Assembly (NCBI GenBank): GCA_037951105.1
Contig: JBAMJV010003844.1
Coordinates: forward strand, 186,001-250,000
Source: Echinarachnius parma
Lineage: Eukaryota; Echinodermata; Echinoidea; Clypeasteroida; Echinarachniidae
DNA length: 64,000 nt
Reading direction: 5' to 3'
Positions 1-12,200 of this stretch are shown here, piece by piece (the first letter of the stretch is position 1; each line of letters starts with the position of its first letter). The position numbers and the translations under genes were made by a program. The notes under the pieces are model-generated. The model was given only the letters and a program-made list of their open reading frames with translations, was not told where the DNA came from and did not search any database.

Positions 1-56
1 GTCTTTGATGTAAGAGAGCTAAATCTCTGCCTGGTGGTACCCTTTAAGCTATCTAG

Positions 57-192
57 CAGGGGGGGGGGGGGGGGGGGTGGGGGGGCGGGGTCCGTCGCCA
101 AATGTGTGAGACCAAGGAGGTAGGTGGGTTACCTCCTAGGTGAGACCGAGACCACTGGTTTAAAAGTGTTAGCGGGGGGGGGGGGGGGGGGG
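57..192. repeat. Poly-G tracts flanking a short palindrome
   Basis: Long G runs (58-77 and 174-192) bracket a roughly 70-bp partly palindromic segment. The first 50 bases of the window match the right end of the TTAA-flanked family at 18285. Run lengths are likely unreliable in assembly. Confidence 0.6.
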
Positions 193-361
193 CTGGGGGT
201 CGTCCTAACGCACCCCCGGCTACGGGCCTGCTAAATCTAACAACAGCCACCCGGACAAATTGTTGCATGCACTATAATACACTAAATAGGATGAATAGTC
301 CCTGAAAATTGAGCACAATCGGTCAAGAAATAAGAAAACTATGGAAAATATCCATTTATTT

Positions 362-1615
362 CTATGGTGACTCAAATTGGCAACGCACTCTGGCAAAGTT
401 GTGGACTACTCCCCATACGTTTTGTACACAAAATTTCAATTTTGTTTTCTTAAAATCACGGGCGTAAATCTGTCACTGATACCCATTCAACAGGGGGAGG
501 GGGTGATCTATTCATTCATCCCCCTGATGAATAGGTATTACGTAGGGGAACCCGGGGCAAAGTGGACCAAAAAAATTGGAACAACCAGAACAGGATTACA
601 AAGCAAAGTAAAGCAAAACATTTGGTTTATACTTTTACCTTAGGACTACCACTTACAAATGACACTAACAATGTTTCTCAAATAATCCGTTTTATTAAAT
701 GCTATGAACTTGAAAACAATATTAAAAATCCATTTTGCCCCGGACCTCCGGGGCAAAGTGAAACACGGAACGGGGCAAAGTGAAACACTTCCCCCAAAGA
801 GGTTGTCTTCAATGTCAAAACCATTTACCTCCTGGTGAATCGTTGTACTATATGACCTTACACATAATTGTCCATAGATTTGAATGTCCTGTTTTAATTT
901 AAAGGGAGAATGGAGTAGTAATGGTGTTCAGTGTGAAAAACTTGAATTTTCATGGTCTCGTTCGTTCTAATTCTTAAATGTAACACAATAATCGCATGAC
1001 CGACACAATCATTCATTCCACTATGCCCCAACCACTTTGCCCCGAACAAGTGAAATTTTACAGACATGCATTACTTCACGTGGGCCAATGATTACTAGCG
1101 GTGCTACGATGTATAAAGTTAAGCTTAAGCCCATCCATCATTAATATGGCTTTCGTGATAATTCGGCATAAACACAGTATTTTAGCAGATAATATACTTA
1201 TATTAATTATCGTTTTTTTATGTATGAAAAATGGATATTTTCCGTAAAAAGTACACATGATGACGTATTCGCGCAACTCCGGTCAAAAACGATGCATCCT
1301 CGTTGCAGGGTTATCGGCACATGAACTTAGATAGATGGCAGCACAAACAAAAATTTACCGGGCGTGTTTCACTTTGCCCCGCGTTCCATTTTGCCCCGGG
1401 TTCCCCTAAGTATTTACGCCCATGCTCAACTTATATGTTTACCCTTCGTTTTAGTTCAACATATGTTTTGTATGGACACAACATATCATGAGTTTTGGGA
1501 ATGGAAAAGTGTGACTATGAAGAAAACTGCAAAAATGGGAAAATTTGTGTACAAAACATATGGGGAGTAGTCCACAAACTTATCAGAGTGCGTTGCCAAT
1601 TTGAGTTCCCCATAG
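362..1615. mobile_element. 1.25 kb element with long terminal inverted repeats
   Basis: The left end (CTATGG...ACTCAAATTGGCAACGC) recurs inverted at 1530-1615, with about 75 bp clearly paired and weaker pairing (AACCCGGGGCAAA blocks) to about 560 and 1370. No transposase is visible, so it is non-autonomous. Confidence 0.7.
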
Positions 1616-1995
1616 CAAAGACACTACAAGGTAGTTAGGCAGCTAAGGGCCTGGAATCATAACAATTGTGCACAAAATGAAAGAAATGTGAATTTTTCAC
1701 AGATAGTTCATATTATCATAACGTTTAATTTCCCCCGTGGAAGTTTGCTAATTATGACCATGAGGGGCGGGACAGGGTCTTGAAAGAAAGGGGGTGCAAA
1801 GTGCGTTATTATACCATTGTATGTGTATCTAACATGATTTGATTTTTTCCTTAATATGTTAATGAGTTAAAAGTGACCTGAAAATCATATTGTCCATTAT
1901 TATATAATATATGATTATTTGATGGGGTAAGTGGGGTAAATGAAAAGGAGTGGGACCCCCCCTTCACTTTTCACATGTGTCTTAAGTTTACTTAT

Positions 1996-3434
1996 CGTTC
2001 TTTAGTTCAACATTTTTTTTATTGATTCATATTCTAGAAGGGTTAAGAATATATTTTAGCTTTGTTGCCACCATGGCAACATTGGGCAACTCTTTTTAAA
2101 GCATTATAAACTAAATTAGCTAATTTGCATATTTGTGAAATAATGTCAGGGGTCAGTTTCTAGCTAGGAATTGTGCAACATTGATAACAAACAAGTATTC
2201 TAGGGTATTTTGGGGCAAGGATTCCATTTCTGGTGCTCGTTTATAAGTGCCATATGGGCAACACCCTGAAATCTAAGATGGCTGCCCCTAATTTGCATAT
2301 TTATGAATATTATTGATTTTCTGTGGCTACAGCCTCTTATAAATCATAATTACAGACGATTTTCCTCAATTATGTTCTAAATGCGTGTTAAAGATAATTT
2401 AGCTTGGTTGCCACCTCGGCAACCTCTAGCAATGCATACAATTAGCATAATTAGGTATTTTACCTTATTTGCATATTTCCCCAAATCGAGTATATTGGGA
2501 ACCCAAGGAAGTAAAAATGACAAGGAATACCATTTTCCAAGGTTTAAGGGGGCAACAAATCCATCCATGATACTTAGTTTGACGTATCACCTTGGCAACC
2601 CGCATAAATCCAAGAGGGCTGCCTTTGTAATTTTAAAGGAAAAATGCTATTTGCCACTTTAATGGCATTTATTTTTTTAATAAAAGTATGATTTGTTTAC
2701 TGTAAGCAAATAACTACATCATGATTCAAGTATTCTAGTTGCTTATTCCAATAATTAAAAATCCAAACATTATAATATCGATCTAATATAACCGAAATAA
2801 TATAGTCGTGTATCATAACATGTGTAATTTGGGGAGCAGCCATCTTGGATTTGAGATGGTTGCCATGGTTAAACAGGGAAGTAAGTATCAAAAATGGATC
2901 TGTTGCCCCCGAAAAACTTGGAAAAGTGGTATTACTTGTCATTTTTACTGTCCGGGTTCCCAATAGACTCGATTTGGGGGAATATGCAAATTATATAAAA
3001 ATACCTAATTATGCAAATAATATGCATTGCTAGAGGTTGCCATGATGGCAACTAATCTTTGATATCTTAAATACATACTTAGAGCATAACTGACAATTAA
3101 TAGTCTGGAATTATTGCTTATAAGGGGCTGTAGCCACTGAAAATCAATAATATTCATAAATATGCAAATTAGAGGCAGCCATCTTGGATTTTGGGATGTT
3201 TCCCATATGGCACTTACAAACGAGCACCAGAAATGGAATCCTTGCCCCCAAATACCCTAGAATACTTATTTGTATCAATATTCTACTATTCCTAGATAGA
3301 AAATGACCCCTGACCTTATTACACAAATATGCAAATTAGCTAATTAACTTTAAAAGGTGGGAACAAAGCTAAAATTTCTTCTTAAACCTTCTAGAATATA
3401 AATCAATAAAAAAACGTTAGACTATAAAAGAACG
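1996..3434. mobile_element. 1.44 kb foldback element, family F1
   Basis: The two halves are inverted copies of each other around about 2700, for example AGCTAATTTGCATATTTGTG on the left and its complement near 3330. A second copy of the family lies at 38970-40445. No coding capacity seen. Confidence 0.8.
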
Positions 3435-3814
3435 TCTCCAGGTCTAATACACAAGTATATGTCCGTCTACAGGACTATTTACTTACTTCAATTACACTGA
3501 TTGTGCATAGATAATGAGCTCCATAACCTCTAACCCCATGACCCCAACATCTTTAAATCAGTTCATTGTCACCCCACGGATGCGAGGCTAATTGCTACAA
3601 TCATATTTAAAACGAAATATAGGAGAAGCGTTAAGAATGATGCCTCAAAGCGGCAAAATAGGGCGGTAACAAGGTCATGACCTCTAAAGGTCACTTGGGG
3701 TCAAATTGAGCAAACTTCCACGAGGGAAAATAATTCACATATAATGAAGATTATATGGTAGGACTTTCATGTTTCTTTCAAAAAGTGCACAATTGTTTCC
3801 CTTAGCCGCCTAAC

Positions 3815-5835
3815 TAAGGGGAAGACTGGACACTTCGCGGATTTTGTGTAACGCTGAATTTCGTACATGGGGAAGGGCGCCACTAGCGTTGAGTAAGTAA
3901 ACTTCTTGTTGTTTTCGCGCGTGGCCATTGAAAACACAATAGGGAACTGGTAGTGAAGTATCAAATTCCTTCTTATTTTTGCTTTTTTATCTCAAAATGT
4001 ACACCAAATATTAAAAGGAGTTTGTTTCTAAGTTTGTCTGTTTACAGGTGAAAATGTCCAAGAAATATTTAATAGTAGACATGCAGAATCAACATTCACG
4101 TAGGCTACAAGTTTCTTTGCTTGCTGTTAAAAAAGAACTCATGTAGGCTACATCATCAGGATTGTTGCTGTTACCTGTGTCATGGTTTGAAATCAAAATT
4201 TATTTGAATACCTCTTTTCTCTTTATTATGAAGAATTTTTGTTAACAAGAGTGTCACATCCGAAACACAAGCATTTTGTTAACTGCGGCACATCGGAAAT
4301 GCGATGCCTCAAAAAAGTCATGCAGGAAATCTGGTTCCTCTTTTCACTTTCTTCTCTAAATTCGCAGATTAAAACATAATGTTCACTTCTCATTTTCTAT
4401 GCAAAAAACTACAGAAAAAAAAAAAAAAAAGATTCGAGGATTTGAAAATGTTCATCTTTGTTGACAAATTTTCTCAAAAAGCAGAAATATCAAAAAACAA
4501 ATGTGCCTTATGTCTGCATATATTTCAAGTTCATACTTCTAGTAATCTAAATCCTGATATTTCATTTCATTCACCATGGATACATAAATATGAAATATGA
4601 ACTTTTATGTGAAAATGTTATAAATCAAACTAGGGAAAAAAAATTAATGAAATTAACTCCTGTCCATGTGGATATCAGGATTAGATTACTAGAAGTATGA
4701 ACTTGAAATATATGCAGACATAAGATACACTTGTTTTTTGATATTTCTGCTTTTTGAGCAAATTTGTCAACGAAGATGAAAATTTTCAAATCCTCGAATC
4801 TTTTTTTTTTTTTTTTTCTGTAGTTTTTTGCATAGAAAATGAGAAGTGAACATTATGTTTTAATCTGCGAATTTGGAGAAGAAAGTGAAAAGAGGAACCA
4901 GATTTCCTGCATGACTTTAACTTGACTTGGATTTTTTGCGCCGCAGTTAACAAAATGCTTGTGTTTCGGATGTGACACTCTTGTTAACAACAATTCTTCA
5001 TATAAAGAGAAAAGAGGTATTCAAATAAAAGTTACTATTTTGATTTCAAACCATGACACAGGTAACAGCAACAATCCTGATGATGTACACCGAGTTCTTT
5101 TTTAACAGCAAGCAAATTAAGAAACTTGTACGTGAATGTTGATTCTGCATGTCTACTATTAAATATTTCTTGGAAATTTTCACCTGTAAACAGACAAACT
5201 TAGAAACAAACTCCTTTAAATATTTGGTGTACATTTTGAGATAAAAAAGCAAAAATAAGAAGGAATTTGATACTTCACTACCAGTTCCCTATTGTGTTTT
5301 CAATGGCTACGCGCGAAACCAACAAGAAGTTTACTTACTCAACGCTAGGAGCGCCCTTCCCCATGTACGAAATTCAGCGTTTCATTGATCACTGTACAAA
5401 ACCGGCGCAGTGTGCAGTCTGCGTTTATTTTTTCCGTAACCCTAACGCGTCGGAATTCGTGAAAGCGCGCTGGAAAGCCAAGACTAGCTCGCGGTGTTGA
5501 TTTACACGCAAGCCTAGCTATTTTCTCAATAAAATCGTGGCTTCACACACCATGATGACTGTGAGTGTGATAGTTATACGCCTAGATGAATCATAATGTT
5601 CCTAGTCTCAATGTCGTGGTCGTAGTCCGCATCGAGATCGGACACTAATTAAATAATGGTCACCCTTGTCCTTGGACTTGTCTTATCTAGTTCGATGTCG
5701 CAGAGCCGCAGATTTTGATGCATGATATAGCAGCGGGGGCTAGTGAATAGTCTTGGCTTACCGTTTTTACGAGTTTTTGAGGAAAAGCGACGCGTTAGGG
5801 TTACGGAAAAAATAAACGCGTCCAGTCTTCCCCTT
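3815..5835. mobile_element. 2.0 kb nested inverted-repeat element
   Basis: Outer ends AAGGGGAAGACTGGAC and its complement at 5820-5835 enclose a palindrome (arms about 3825-4560 and 4668-5390) plus a smaller inverted pair (5427-5453 with 5790-5820). Short ORFs in the arms mirror each other and look non-coding. Confidence 0.7.
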
Positions 5836-6213
5836 GTTAATAAATGGGCATCTTCAAAGAGCCATGGTTTTCCCGATTATGCTCTAACTTTCAGAGATTA
5901 TTCCTTCTAATCTCTTCAAGTCTATGAAAGCAACAGTTTGCTTGGGTTCCATTGCCCTTTAGTTTAATGTAACGATAGCCCCCTAACATAATTTATAGCC
6001 ACCATAATATTTTAGGGTTTGTCAGTGTTCGCAGCCATATTTTTGAAAATTGAACTTCGCAACCAAAAATAATAATCGGCACCGTAACCTGTACCTACCT
6101 AGTACCTCGCTCGGTTTATATTCGATTCCCAATAGCATGCACTCCATACACAGGCCGAATTTATGTACCCACGTGTGACAGCTGTACGTACATTCATGCA
6201 TACATGTAACGCG

Positions 6214-6287
6214 ATGAATTCGCGTGTTGTCGTTCGTGGTGGTGGAAATTTGACGAAAAGGAGGCCAGTTTTTACAAAAGATGGAAA
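6214..6287 (+). CDS. WDR75: WDR75 exon 1 (start codon)
   Basis: The exon opens with ATG and reads MNSRVVVRGGGNLTKRRPVF, paralleling the vertebrate N terminus (IRVVRCGG...RRAVFS). It ends at a GTAAGT donor. The last codon is split after two bases and is completed as Lys by exon 2. Confidence 0.82.
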
Positions 6288-9200
6288 GTAAGTAGGCCTT
6301 CGAATATTTAATATAAGCGATTTTTGTTTTTTACAGGCAAAACAGCGAGCATGTTGTGCAGTTGTACAGTACACTGTCCCATCCCTTTATTTTTGTGTAG
6401 GGAAAAGAGTGTAACTGTAAGTTCATTAAAAAATAATGATAACAATATATTCTGCATTACCGATCCCTCCTCAATTGGTTCTACTTTTACAAATATGTAT
6501 GTATGTGGTGTTTTGTGCGGGGTGCTGCTTCTTTTATGGTATTTTCAAGCTTTTATCACTGACACTGTTTCTCGGCTCTTGGCCTTGCTAGGCATAACCA
6601 AATGAAAATTAAAATTGCACGAAAATAATGCAAATGATATTCAATGGGTTGGGACTTACCTAATGTAAATCATTATGCCCTTTGAAATAAAAACAACAAC
6701 TGATATTTGCCCAAAATATGGTATTTAATCCATTTGTTGTGTCACCATTTTCGCCATTCGTTTTATGGCGCGTTGTGCTGTGACTGTGAGCTTACATTTC
6801 GCGTGCGCCCGGGCCCCACCGCTGTCGCTAGCAATTTTAATACCCATTCGCGCGGCATGCAGCACACGCGGCGGCGTATCGTAGCGGCGAATGAGGGCTA
6901 AATTCACCAAATCATGGCCCCACAACCCTCGGTTTGTGCGATAAAATGAATGTGTGAAACTGCTCGAGGCAGAAAAAACTTCCGAGATTATATCGTAAAA
7001 ACACCTGAATCTTCCAAAAATGCAATTTTCCAAACTGCGGAATACTTCCGATTGCTCTAAAATTTGATATTTCAGCAAAGTTCACTGCGAAAATGCGGCA
7101 AAAAATGACTTACCGATGTCGAAATTGATCGAGTTTCTTGATTCAAAACACGAACCGGATCTATTTTTACTAGTACCTCTTGTGTATACTTCACATGCAT
7201 AATACGTGGTTCAGTCAGCTGTTAGACCGCATTACATTAGGAAAAATAGTATATCCCTCGACCCTTGCAATAGCGAAGTTGCATTGCCCACAGTAAGGCT
7301 GTTGACGAGTCCCGGGTACCCGGGTCCCGCCGAAAAATGTCGAGTCCCGGGCGCAAAAATCGATACTCGATATCCCGAAAAAAAGCAAAAAATTGATTTA
7401 CGAATTTGCTGTATTTTACAAGATGATTTATTGTCATAAATGCGCTGCATTTTTGTCACTTGAATGAACATGTTTCCCAGCGGCGTGACATGCCTATAGC
7501 GAAATCAACAAATTTATAAATTTCGGGTACCCGGGACTCGCCCGAAAAATTATCGCGAGTCCCGGGTAGTAAATATACCCGAAATCGACAGCCTTAGCCC
7601 ACAGTCAAATATCACGCAAACTATGTGTACAAAAATATGGTCCATGCGTGCGCGGTAACGCCGAATGCCGATGCCTACTCTTGCACTCGGCTGCGATATG
7701 ATTGATTATCCCAACCATCGTTCATTCAAATTCAATCAAACTCAAACTGCAGCATTCTCTTCGCAGACGTGCCCTAACTCTAGAGAACGCTAGCGCGAAG
7801 CGCTGGCGTACTAGGACTAGGCCCACCTATATACTGCCCCCGAATTATACATTATATGTGCACGATAGTTGTGCTTAAAATGATACATATGATACGGTAC
7901 TTACCACCGATGAGCGCACAAATATGTGATACAACTTTGGGGTGGATACAAATTATGATTTTTCGCTCCATTCCGCATAAAAATGATTGATTTATGCACC
8001 TCCTCGACTTCTCTCCGTGTCGTAGCGCGACTCCGAACAGATTTTGAACGAAAGATGATCGCGATGCGCATGCGTGGTAACTAATATTCATGTGTATCGA
8101 TATCGCAAGCGCTGTTCATCGCATCGCGATCATCTTTCGTTCAAAATCTGTTCGGAGTCGCGCTACCACTTGGAGAGAAGTCGAGGAGGTGCATAAATCA
8201 CTCATTTTGATGCGGAATGTAGCGAAAAATCATCATTTTTTCCACCCCAAAGTTGTATCACATATTTGTGCGCTCATCGGTGGTAAGTACCGTATTCTAT
8301 TTCTATGTATCATTTTAAGCACAATTATCGTGCACATAAAATATATAATTCGGGGGCAGTATTAGGTGGGCCTAGAACGCTTTAGAGTTAGACGTGCCCA
8401 TGACTTGGTATATGCATGACTAAAAGAACACATGCTCTATGCAATTTGTATAGCGCATCTGTTCTTTCAGTCATGCATGACAAGTCGTGGGCATGTCTGC
8501 GAAGAGAATGCCCAAACTGCTCGATATGCTCAAGTCATGGGCATGGCTCATGTGCTGTATCGGGCAGTTTGATCAAAGTCCCACAAAGACAGGATGGTCG
8601 ATAACGTCGCAGCCGAGTGCAAGCAACAGTGAAAGCTTGAAAATACTGTAAAAAAGAGCAGCCATGTACTTTATAGTGGATCCCCATTTGATTTGTGAGT
8701 TTAATTATCTGTATTACTAGGGAAAATCATACATATAAAGTGTGTTTTGAACCCTAGTTCAGGGTGCCTGTCCGTAACTATTCAGGCTAGCTATGCCGGT
8801 AATGGCCGACGGTAAAATACTGCAATTCAAAGAAAAAGAGGCCATAATTCATAAAATGATAGATTTGTCAATCTAGTATACATGTACATTTTGTATCATG
8901 TGAACAATTTTATTGTGATTACAAAAAAATCTAATGCAGACAAAAGCATTGCATTTACAATAGATTGATAAATCTATCGTTTTCCGGGCCTTTTTTTACA
9001 CTTTACAGTACTGTCTAACTCACCCCAGCAAGTCAAGGGGTTGAATGCATATACCGTAGTTGCTGGAGAACCTGGCCAAAAAAAGGACAGGGCTGACTTT
9101 GAAATTAGATTTGCCTAGAATGCACTGAACATGCGACTCGAAACTTATATCAAACGATTTATCTGCATATTGCTCATAAAATACATGTATCTTGCTGTTC

Positions 9201-12200
9201 TGTAGTCCTCCTGGTTATCCAGAAAATCGCTTGAAAGTCAGTCTTTAAACTCCAAAATTTGTTATTTTTTATTTTGTTCACGATAATTTGAGATTTCAAT
9301 GATCTTGATTCTCGCTTTTGTAAATCGACGCTCAGTAGTTCATTTCGGTAGAAACTTACACCACTTGGATCGCAATATCGTGGTGCCTTCGCTGATAAAA
9401 AATTATTGCTCAACGGCAAAGCGGGTTTCCGCAAGGCGTGATTTTACGTACGAAGGTTCAATTTATCGCAGTGCAGGAGAACCCGACCACCGCGCACGGT
9501 GCGTGTACAAAGTCAATGGCGCACTGTGTTGTGTGTGACTGGCCACGGTATGTGTCTAACTCGCATATGTTATACTGGACTGGCCCTTTGATATTTTAAA
9601 AGTTTTACTTACATGTAATACAATTCTGTTTTCAAGACCAAAACTGTACTATCCCTTTGAACTCTAGCATTGCTTTCATCATCATCATCGTCATCATCAT
9701 CTGGACAGGAGTGTATGGTAGTCCTGTAGATCTTGATAGCATTCATTCTGCTGCAGCATGCATGGATGTCGGACGATATGAAATCTTTTATTTCACCAAA
9801 AAGTATCCAGGCAATTTTTGAAGGTGGTGATGCTTGTAGCAGTAACTAATCATGAGTCATGACACAGGAAGACTGTTCCATGAATGTATAACACGTTTGC
9901 TGAAGAAACTGCTTTTGAGGTTGAGTTTACAATGGGAAGCGAATAAATTCAGAGGATGTCCAGGAGTACGGAGGTATTCAGATCTGACAAAGACACGTTC
10001 TGGTTAATTCTGTCAATACCGTGCAGGATTTTGTAGACTTGGTTAAAACAAAACTTATGTTAGAACAACAACAAAATTATGATCAAGAAATTAAAAAATA
10101 TATATATACATGTATTTGTTTGTAATGACTGTATTCTGTATTCAGTTCTTTTATGGGATTTTTGTTTTCTTCAGGTTTTTGTTGGTGTGCTCAGGGCCCC
10201 AAGTCAAGATAGTGAGCTGTGCCAGTGGCGAGTGTGTGAGGGAGCTGAAAGGTCATACGTCAAATGTGACCGGAGTTCAAGTCAGTCCTTGGAATAAACT
10301 ACAGGTAAGATTCTGGAAGGAAATTTGTTTTGGATTATTATGTTTCATCTTGCTGTTTTTGTTCACACATCCAACATGAAATGTTGCCATTAAAGTCAAG
10401 ACAAGGTTCAAATTTAGCACTTGCCACCCAAATGATATAATGCCAAATTTTATTTGCCCAAACAGGCAACCAAATTTGAAATATGACAGAATGTTAATGT
10501 TCTTCTTTTGTTAGGGGCCACTCAAATATGGGAAATCTCAATTGTATTGCCCACAAGGAAAGGAGATAACTTCTAGCATTGCATGATTTAATCTAATATA
10601 TAATCTACTTTATCATTTGCAGGTTCTAACCTCGTCAGAAGATGGAACGGTTATTCTGTGGGATTACATGGACAATGCCATACTCAAGGTAACATAGATC
10701 ATCAAATTCTGCTAGCTAAAACAGTGTTTCTGCACATAATATATAGAAACATGTTGAATATTAGATTAGTAAAACCTGCTACAATAACCCTGTTTGTAGT
10801 CTCTAAAGACCCTCCATCTTGACTTCCTATGAAATATAATGATGAATATAGATATTTATGTCACTCAAATTGCAAAATAGCTTGTAAGCACTTGTAAGTG
10901 TACATACATGTACATGTATAAACAATTTTAACCCCTTGAAAAGAAACTTGGGCTTTGCTGGGAATGGAACCGGTCACACTGCAGTCTGCATTGCATTGAT
11001 ACTAAGTAGATGTGGAGCCGGTGACCTCCAGAGACTTGTCCAGTGCACTAACCATTGTGCCAAAAGACCCTATTGATGGTGGTTCAGAGGTATATAAAGT
11101 CTACATTAATTGCATTTTTCAATGTATGTATTGCTATCAATATCATCTTCTATTTGTTCCTCCTGCCTTCAATAATTTCTAATTGCAATAAACATGCTTA
11201 TTATATTGTTGATACCCAGACAATCAAGTTTGATCGCCCCCTTCATGGCCTGTTTGTACACGAGGCTCACAAGAACCTGGTGTTTGTCATCTGCAGAAAG
11301 CTGGATGGTGAGTTAACCCTAAGGCCCACATATTTGTGGTTTGGTAGTCCTACACTTCAGCAAGAAGATAACAAGTTATATAATGTATACAAGGAGAAAG
11401 AGCATAAATTCCTTTATTTTAAGAGCCCTATTTTGTTTACTCTACCTGCTTTAGTTATTTTGTAATGATTTTTATTATAGCGTAAATCGCTATAATTTAG
11501 AAAAATCCTTAAATTGGCAACACATTGTGATCATTTTAAAACAGATTTTGGCATTCAAATTGGCAACTTTGCGGCAAAGTCACTTTATATTTGTCCTAAA
11601 TTGTACTTACTAAATATTTTCCACCTACTTTTATGTCATAGGTCGACAAAATTTAGGAGTTGCCAATTTGTAGAGGAAAATAATGATCAATTTTGCCTTA
11701 AAATAGCTCTCGTCCTTGATGGGTTAAGCATTTGGAACTTGTATTTGTAAAGCCAAATGTAGCTATTAAAATAAAGCTAAGAAAAATAGTTAGCTTTTTC
11801 AATATAACGTCCTTGTCATTATAGGATTGCATACACTCTGAATGAGGTTTTCAAAATAATTTTTTTTTATTTTTTATTATCTTCGTATGACTAAGATTTA
11901 GAAGAATTCAGAAAAATAAAAAGGGAATACTGCATTTTACTAAATATTGTGTCATTTAGTCTATGTTTAAATCTTTACACGATTGTGTTTGCTTATTTGA
12001 TTATGTTTGAATTATAACAGCTCTGTGTAATTACAGTAGAGTATATATTTATAGTAGCTGTGCTATATAGAAATGTCCATATTATCATTATTTTATTTTA
12101 TGGTTATTATTATTTTTTTGTATTATCATTATTATTTGTATTATTATTATTATATATATTTGTTTAATGATAATGATGGTGATTATTTCCAAGTCTCATA

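Noticed and set aside
3767-5500. Frames starting MILHYQFPIVFSMATRE in both arms
   Set aside because: Same sequence in inverted arms; the extensions diverge and no domain is recognisable.
7852-8365. Frames sharing a HPKVVSHICALIGGK segment on both strands
   Set aside because: They result from the foldback symmetry; no family recognised and the two arms differ by frame-breaking changes.
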